NCBI GenBank assembly: GCA_017515635.1
Contig: JAFWFO010000033.1
Span: 1-45,576 of the forward strand
Direction of reading: 5' to 3'
DNA length: 45,576 bases
Source: Selenomonadaceae bacterium
Lineage (GTDB): Bacteria > Bacillota > Negativicutes > Selenomonadales > Selenomonadaceae
How positions within the stretch are numbered: the stretch's first letter is position 1; each line of letters begins with the position of its first letter. Shown piece by piece: positions 41,349-45,576 of this stretch. A program made the translations under genes and the position numbers. The notes beneath the pieces were generated by a model that searched no databases, was not told the origin of the DNA, and worked only from the letters and a program-made list of their open reading frames with translations.

Positions 41349-42920
41349 TTGCTGAAAAATTTTTTCATAATACTCGCCGCGATTTTTTTCGCCACGGCAC
41401 ACGCGCACGCCGAAACAATTTTATTCATTCCGCACGACAATCGCCCCGTTTCGTCGCAACAGCCTGCCGAAGTTATTTTGCAACTGCCGAATTACGAAAT
41501 TTTATCACCGCCCGAAGAACTTTTGACGCGTCCCGACGAACTTTGGCAGTGGTTAAACGAAAATGCGCCCGTTGCCGACGCCGCAGTCGTTTCCTCGGAC
41601 GCTTTACTTTACGGCGGATTGATTCCGTCACGTTCGCATAAAATTTCGCAGGAAACTTTGCTTGTTCGCGTCGAAAATTTTAAAAATCTGCGCGAAAAAA
41701 ATCCGTCGTTGCATTTGTATTTGTTCGGCTCGCTCATGCGCACGCCAAAATTCGGCACGCCCGGCGACATTGAAGAGCCCGACTATTACGGGCAATACGG
41801 CGGCGATATTTTTCAATACACGCGGCTGCTCGACAAGCGCGATAATTCCAAGCTCACCGGCAAGGAAAAAGCTCAGCTCGAAGCTTACGAAAAAAATCTT
41901 CCAGCCGATATTTTGAGCGATTGGTTTGCCCGCCGCGAAAAAAATTTGTCCGCGACGAAAAAATTAATTGATTTCACGAACGAAGGGCTTATCGACTATT
42001 TCATTATCGGACGCGACGACAATGCGCCGCTCAGCCAAACGCACCGCGAAAATCTTCAGTTGCTCGCGTACATGGAACAACTCGGCGTCGACAAGACTAA
42101 AGCGCAATCGCACGCGGGCATTGACGAATACGCCATGTTGCTTTTGACTCGCGCCGTCAACGATTTAAGCATAACTTTGCCGTTTGTAAACGTGCAATTC
42201 AATCGCGGCGTCGGCGAAAAGACAATTCCCGATTTTTCGGACGAACACATCGGCGATTCGATTCGCGACGAAATAATTATTGCCGGCGGTATGTTTGTAA
42301 ACAACCCAAAACGCGCCGATTTTGTCCTGCTCGTCAACACCGACCCCAAAGGTAAAACTTTCGAGTTTCATAACAGCTTGCCGCCGCAGAAATTGACGAG
42401 ACGCGAAGAAAAATATTTCCGCCGTAACGCAAAATATTTTTCGACACTGGTTGAAGACGCGATTAATAAAAATTTGCCCGTCGGTGTCGCCGATGTCATT
42501 TGCGCGAACGGAGCCGATAATTTTTTGATGGATCAACTGCGCGATAAAAATTTGCTGTTTAAATTGCAAAGTTACGGCGGATGGAATACCGCGACGAACA
42601 CTTCGGGTTTTGCGCTCGGCACGGGAATTTTGGCAAAAAAAATGAGCCGCGAATCACGCGACAGACTGCTTGCCCGCAGATTTTTGGACGACTGGGCTTA
42701 TCAGGCGAATGTGCGCACGCAAATTGCCGAAGAACTTTCCAAACTTCCCGACGGACTGCAAATTTATCTGCATTTGAGCGAACACGAAACGGAAATTACT
42801 GCCCGCGAAAATCAACTCATGCAGGAATTCGCCAAGAAAAATTTTCCGCAGTGGACGAATTTTACTTTGTCGAATCCGTGGCATCGCATGTTTGAATGCC
42901 GAATTGATTTCACAAAATAG
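41349..42920 (+). CDS. DUF4127 family exported protein
   Basis: A 523-residue protein with a Sec signal peptide (LLKNFFIILAAIFFATAHAHA). The body matches DUF4127: ETILFIPHDNRPVSSQQPAE near the start, SSDALLYGGLIPSR, DNAPLSQTHRENLQL and AGIDEYAMLLLTRAVNDL, then NTATNTSGFALGTG near the end. DUF4127 proteins occur in Bacillota and are of unknown biochemistry; the ADA- or GSxx-type catalytic residues are not clear. TTG start at 41349 with AAGGAAG 8 nt upstream; TTG 41346 is an alternative. Its end overlaps the hypF end by 11 bp. Confidence 0.8.
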   Translation: MLKNFFIILAAIFFATAHAHAETILFIPHDNRPVSSQQPAEVILQLPNYEILSPPEELLTRPDELWQWLNENAPVADAAVVSSDALLYGGLIPSRSHKISQETLLVRVENFKNLREKNPSLHLYLFGSLMRTPKFGTPGDIEEPDYYGQYGGDIFQYTRLLDKRDNSKLTGKEKAQLEAYEKNLPADILSDWFARREKNLSATKKLIDFTNEGLIDYFIIGRDDNAPLSQTHRENLQLLAYMEQLGVDKTKAQSHAGIDEYAMLLLTRAVNDLSITLPFVNVQFNRGVGEKTIPDFSDEHIGDSIRDEIIIAGGMFVNNPKRADFVLLVNTDPKGKTFEFHNSLPPQKLTRREEKYFRRNAKYFSTLVEDAINKNLPVGVADVICANGADNFLMDQLRDKNLLFKLQSYGGWNTATNTSGFALGTGILAKKMSRESRDRLLARRFLDDWAYQANVRTQIAEELSKLPDGLQIYLHLSEHETEITARENQLMQEFAKKNFPQWTNFTLSNPWHRMFECRIDFTK

Positions 42921-45138
42921 CTCGTGCGTGGACGGCTTGACCGTAACAAATTCCGCCGTCGTTGGCGGGAATTAATTCGTGACGCAAAACTTTCAGCCCG
43001 CGACGTTGAATTTTTTGAGCCGTCAACGAACTCAATAACGAATTTTGAAAAACTCCGCCGCTCAATGCGACGGTTTTTATTTTTGTCCGCAAGCTCAAAT
43101 CCTCGCAAATCTGCGCGGTGAATTCGGCTAAACTTTCGTGGAAAAATTTTGCCAAGTCGCAAATGTTTTCGCCGTCGAGTCTGCGCTTTAAAATTTCGTC
43201 GAAAAGCTCATCGGTCTGCATAAATCGCGCCGAAAATTTTTTGTCGGAACGTTCGGCGGCGGTCTGCAATTTCATGGCGGCTTCACCCTCGTAAGTTGAA
43301 ATTTTGCAAATCCCCAGCACGGCGGCAACGGCGTCGAAAATTCTGCCGACACTCGTCGAGGTCACGCAGTTAAGATTTTTTTCGAGCAAGAATTTTTGCC
43401 CGTCAAGTTCAAAATCAGTCGCCAAATTCAATTCGCGTGCCGTGTTGAAATTTTTCATCAGTGACGCCGCGATTCGCCAACCTTCACGCGCAGATTTATC
43501 GCCGCCCGCTTGAACAAATTTTTTGACGTGAGCCGCCCGCGTGTAATTTTTTTCGTCGCAGATAAAAAATTCACCGCCCCAAACGGTACCGTCGTCGCCG
43601 AATCCCGTCCCGTCGAACGCCACGCCAATAACTTCGCCGTGAAAATTATTTTCCGCCAAACAGCTCAAAATGTGCGCGTAGTGGTGCTGAATTTTTATCA
43701 ACGGCACATCGAGAGCGGCAGAAATTTTTTCGGCAAGCGCGGTCGTTTGGTAACGCGGGTGTTTGTCGCAGGCAACGACTTCGGGCGAAATTTCCAGTAA
43801 ATCTTTCATGCGGTCAATCGAACGTTCCAAAACGTCAACCGTGCGCAAATCGCCGACATCACCGATATACGGCGAAGCATACAGCAAATTATTTTTCGCG
43901 AGGCAAAACGTATTTTTCAGTTCGCCGCCGATTGCGAGCACGGAAAATTTTTTTTGCGCGTCGTAAAAAATCGGCAACGGAGCATAGCCGCGACTTCGCC
44001 GAATCATTGACGGGCGGTTGTCGACGAAATCCATAACCGAATCATCTGCACGGAGCAAAATTTTTCTGTCGTGCGTCAAAATCGCGTCACAGAATCCGAA
44101 ATTTTTTTCCGCGTCGTCGTCGTCAATCGAAATCGGCACGCCGGACGGGTTCCCGCTTGTCATAACCAGCGAATCGGTGAAAATTTTTATTTCGTCATGC
44201 GGGAAATCGAAAATCAGCATGTGTAACGGCGTGTAAGGCAACATTGCGCCGAGTCGATTAATTTCGGGTGCGACGTTCGCGGCAATTTTTCCGTCGGGAA
44301 TTTTTTCGAGCAAGACAATCGGCTTTTGCGGACTGTCGAGAAAATTTTTTTGCTCATCGGTCAAAATACATTCACGCTTGACTGATTCAACATCGCGGAA
44401 CATCACGGCAAAAGGTTTTGTCGGACGAAATTTACTTTCGCGCAATTTTTGGACGGCAGAATAATTTTTCGCGTCGCAGGCAAGGTGAAATCCGCCGATA
44501 CCTTTAATCGCGACAATTCCGCCCGCCGACAAAATTTTTCGCACATGTTTAATCGCGTCGTGCCCGCGCAGATTTTTTCCGAGCAAAAAAGTTTCGCAAC
44601 CGCAATCGTTGCAACAAATCGGCTGAGCGTCGAAGCGGCGACTTTCGGGCGAAAAATATTCTTCGGCGCACGATTTACACATCGGGAAATTTTTCATTGA
44701 CGTTCTTTCGCGGTCGTAGGGCATATTTTCCAAAATCGTCAATCTTGGGCCGCAAGCCGTGCAATTTATGAACGGGTGCAAATATCTTCGGTCGTTCGGG
44801 TCAAAAAGTTCGCGCTTGCAGTTTTCGCAAATGGCAATGTCGGGCGAAACGAAAATGTCGCCGACTTCGTGCTTGCTCTCGATAATTTGGAAGTCGCAAA
44901 AATTTTCGTCGGGCAATTCCGCAACGTCGACTTTCAAAATCGCGGAACGTTCGGGAGCTTTTCGCCGCAAATCCTCCAGAAAATTTTTCAAGTCAAAATC
45001 TGCGCCGACCGCAAAAATTTCGACGTAAGAGCCTTTGTTCGCGACGGTGCCGAAAATTTTATTCGCGGCGGCAATTCTGCTCACGAACGGACGAAAGCCG
45101 ACGCCCTGCACAATGCCGAAAACTTTTATGTTGAGCAA
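42910..45138 (-). CDS. hypF: Hydrogenase maturation carbamoyltransferase
   Basis: A 742-residue enzyme that makes the cyanide ligands of [NiFe]-hydrogenases from carbamoyl phosphate with HypE. Domain order: acylphosphatase (FGIVQGVGFRPFVSRI, residues 7-22), two zinc fingers (CENCKRELFDPNDRRYLHP ... CTACGPR and CKSCAEEYF ... CCNDCG), a YrdC-like part (AFAVMFRDVESVKREC, then LPYTPLHMLIF) and a Kae1-like C-terminus with IQHHYAHILSCLAENNFHGE. TTG start at 45138 with GGAGGA 6 nt upstream; the longer frame adds no family sequence. Other hyp genes are not present, so hydrogenase maturation genes are dispersed. Confidence 0.93.
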   Translation of the reverse strand: MLNIKVFGIVQGVGFRPFVSRIAAANKIFGTVANKGSYVEIFAVGADFDLKNFLEDLRRKAPERSAILKVDVAELPDENFCDFQIIESKHEVGDIFVSPDIAICENCKRELFDPNDRRYLHPFINCTACGPRLTILENMPYDRERTSMKNFPMCKSCAEEYFSPESRRFDAQPICCNDCGCETFLLGKNLRGHDAIKHVRKILSAGGIVAIKGIGGFHLACDAKNYSAVQKLRESKFRPTKPFAVMFRDVESVKRECILTDEQKNFLDSPQKPIVLLEKIPDGKIAANVAPEINRLGAMLPYTPLHMLIFDFPHDEIKIFTDSLVMTSGNPSGVPISIDDDDAEKNFGFCDAILTHDRKILLRADDSVMDFVDNRPSMIRRSRGYAPLPIFYDAQKKFSVLAIGGELKNTFCLAKNNLLYASPYIGDVGDLRTVDVLERSIDRMKDLLEISPEVVACDKHPRYQTTALAEKISAALDVPLIKIQHHYAHILSCLAENNFHGEVIGVAFDGTGFGDDGTVWGGEFFICDEKNYTRAAHVKKFVQAGGDKSAREGWRIAASLMKNFNTARELNLATDFELDGQKFLLEKNLNCVTSTSVGRIFDAVAAVLGICKISTYEGEAAMKLQTAAERSDKKFSARFMQTDELFDEILKRRLDGENICDLAKFFHESLAEFTAQICEDLSLRTKIKTVALSGGVFQNSLLSSLTAQKIQRRGLKVLRHELIPANDGGICYGQAVHARAIL

Positions 45139-45259
45139 AATATCTCCTCCTCGACGCGATTTTAACAAAAATCTTTCACTACACAAGTTTTCTTAACATT
45201 TTTGTAGGAAAATTCGTTGCCGTGAAGAATTTGCGCCGTGAAAGACCGGCTATAAAAAG

Positions 45260-45576
45260 TCAAGAGGTAGAAGCCGGCACATAAGGTTTATTATCACGAA
45301 GAACGGCGAAAACAATGGCAAGCATCTTGTGGCAAACATGCCCGATGGCAGTGAGATGGTCTTTACCTTCGGAGCGTTTCTTGTCGTAAAAACGACTTAA
45401 GGCGGGATCATTGAAAGCGGCAACGGTGGAGGCAAGCCAAATGGCACGGCGCAAATAAGGGGAACCACGTTTGGACATGTGTCCTTCGGTTTTTGACTCG
45501 CCCGACTGCCGAGACGTGGGATAAAGTCCGGCATAAGCGACAAGCTTGGGCACCGAAGAAAACTTATTAATATCGC
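45260..45576 (-). mobile_element. IS110-family transposase, C-terminal part, cut by the window edge
   Basis: The reading frame runs off the right edge at 45576 and ends at TGA 45260. It reads DINKFSSVPKLVAYAGLYPT, GHMSKRGSPYLRRAIWLAST and HLTAIGHVCHKMLAIVFAVL, the C-terminal (Transposase_20) domain of IS110/IS116/IS902 enzymes. The catalytic DEDD domain lies outside the window. The visible part has no frameshift. This family has an adjacent bridge RNA in the flanks; the 3' flank here (45187-45259) is short and I cannot identify one. Confidence 0.9.

Overview
The window looks like chromosome from a diderm Firmicute of the Negativicutes (Selenomonadales-like). That placement is inferred, not searched. 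It rests on futalosine-pathway (MqnE-type) genes, an FloA/NfeD pair and a BrnT module next to Gram-negative-style type I secretion parts (two HlyB-type ABC exporters and one HlyD adaptor), flagellin and chemotaxis genes, and DUF4127, DUF1850 and CheX-family proteins. Strong GGAGG ribosome-binding sites and frequent TTG/GTG starts (mqnE, glyQ, the EamA transporter, cbiG, hypF, DUF4127, both cheX genes, nikB, a glycosyltransferase) fit the same group.

Layout. 1-1500: a broken IS5-type transposase, then two tandem minus-strand genes for double-glycine-leader peptides with near-identical promoter blocks. 1551-4725: two tandem MqnE-like radical SAM genes and a UDP-glucuronate epimerase-like gene, translationally coupled. 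4800-8213: a candidate structured RNA, glyQ-glyS, and one copy of a 160-bp hairpin repeat. 8360-12774: a c-di-GMP phosphodiesterase-like protein, a small exported protein, and a chemoreceptor interrupted by an in-frame TAA close to its C-terminus. 12796-13859: a tiny ORF, a third double-glycine peptide gene, and a BrnT/antitoxin pair. 13916-17149: an orphan NikB/NikC-type permease pair and enolase. 17399-18066: five tRNA genes (Tyr, Arg, Met, Gly, Gly); the tRNA-Tyr has G instead of U at position 33. 18188-23425: folB, a HAD phosphatase, a Tat-signal GH13 glucosidase, DUF1850, a metal ABC permease and an EamA transporter. 23427-25790: an MNT-HEPN fusion, cbiG and cbiF. 25977-28003: flagellin, tRNA-Gly(CCC), a zinc-ribbon protein and an RpiB-like isomerase without the usual catalytic Cys. 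28074-38917 (all minus strand): a membrane-anchored protein, floA, nfeD, two glycosyltransferases, and the hlyB-hlyD-hlyB secretion set. 39061-41172: rpsU, the second copy of the hairpin repeat, hpf and two cheX-like genes. 41349-45138: DUF4127 convergent with hypF. 45260-end: the C-terminal part of an IS110-type transposase that runs off the window.

How it may fit together. The most suggestive theme is surface and secretion biology. Three peptides have Gly-Gly leaders. Both C39-type ABC exporters have lost the catalytic cysteine, and the same gene run carries two cytoplasmic glycosyltransferases. This could be a glycoprotein/peptide export locus with processing done elsewhere, but a link between the peptides and the exporters is inference only. 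Around the genes are two classes of repeats: a paired-hairpin element placed directly 3' of glyS and hpf, and heptanucleotide tandem repeats at five intergenic sites. Signalling genes (EAL protein, chemoreceptor, CheX pair, flagellin) are scattered singly, not in one motility cluster.
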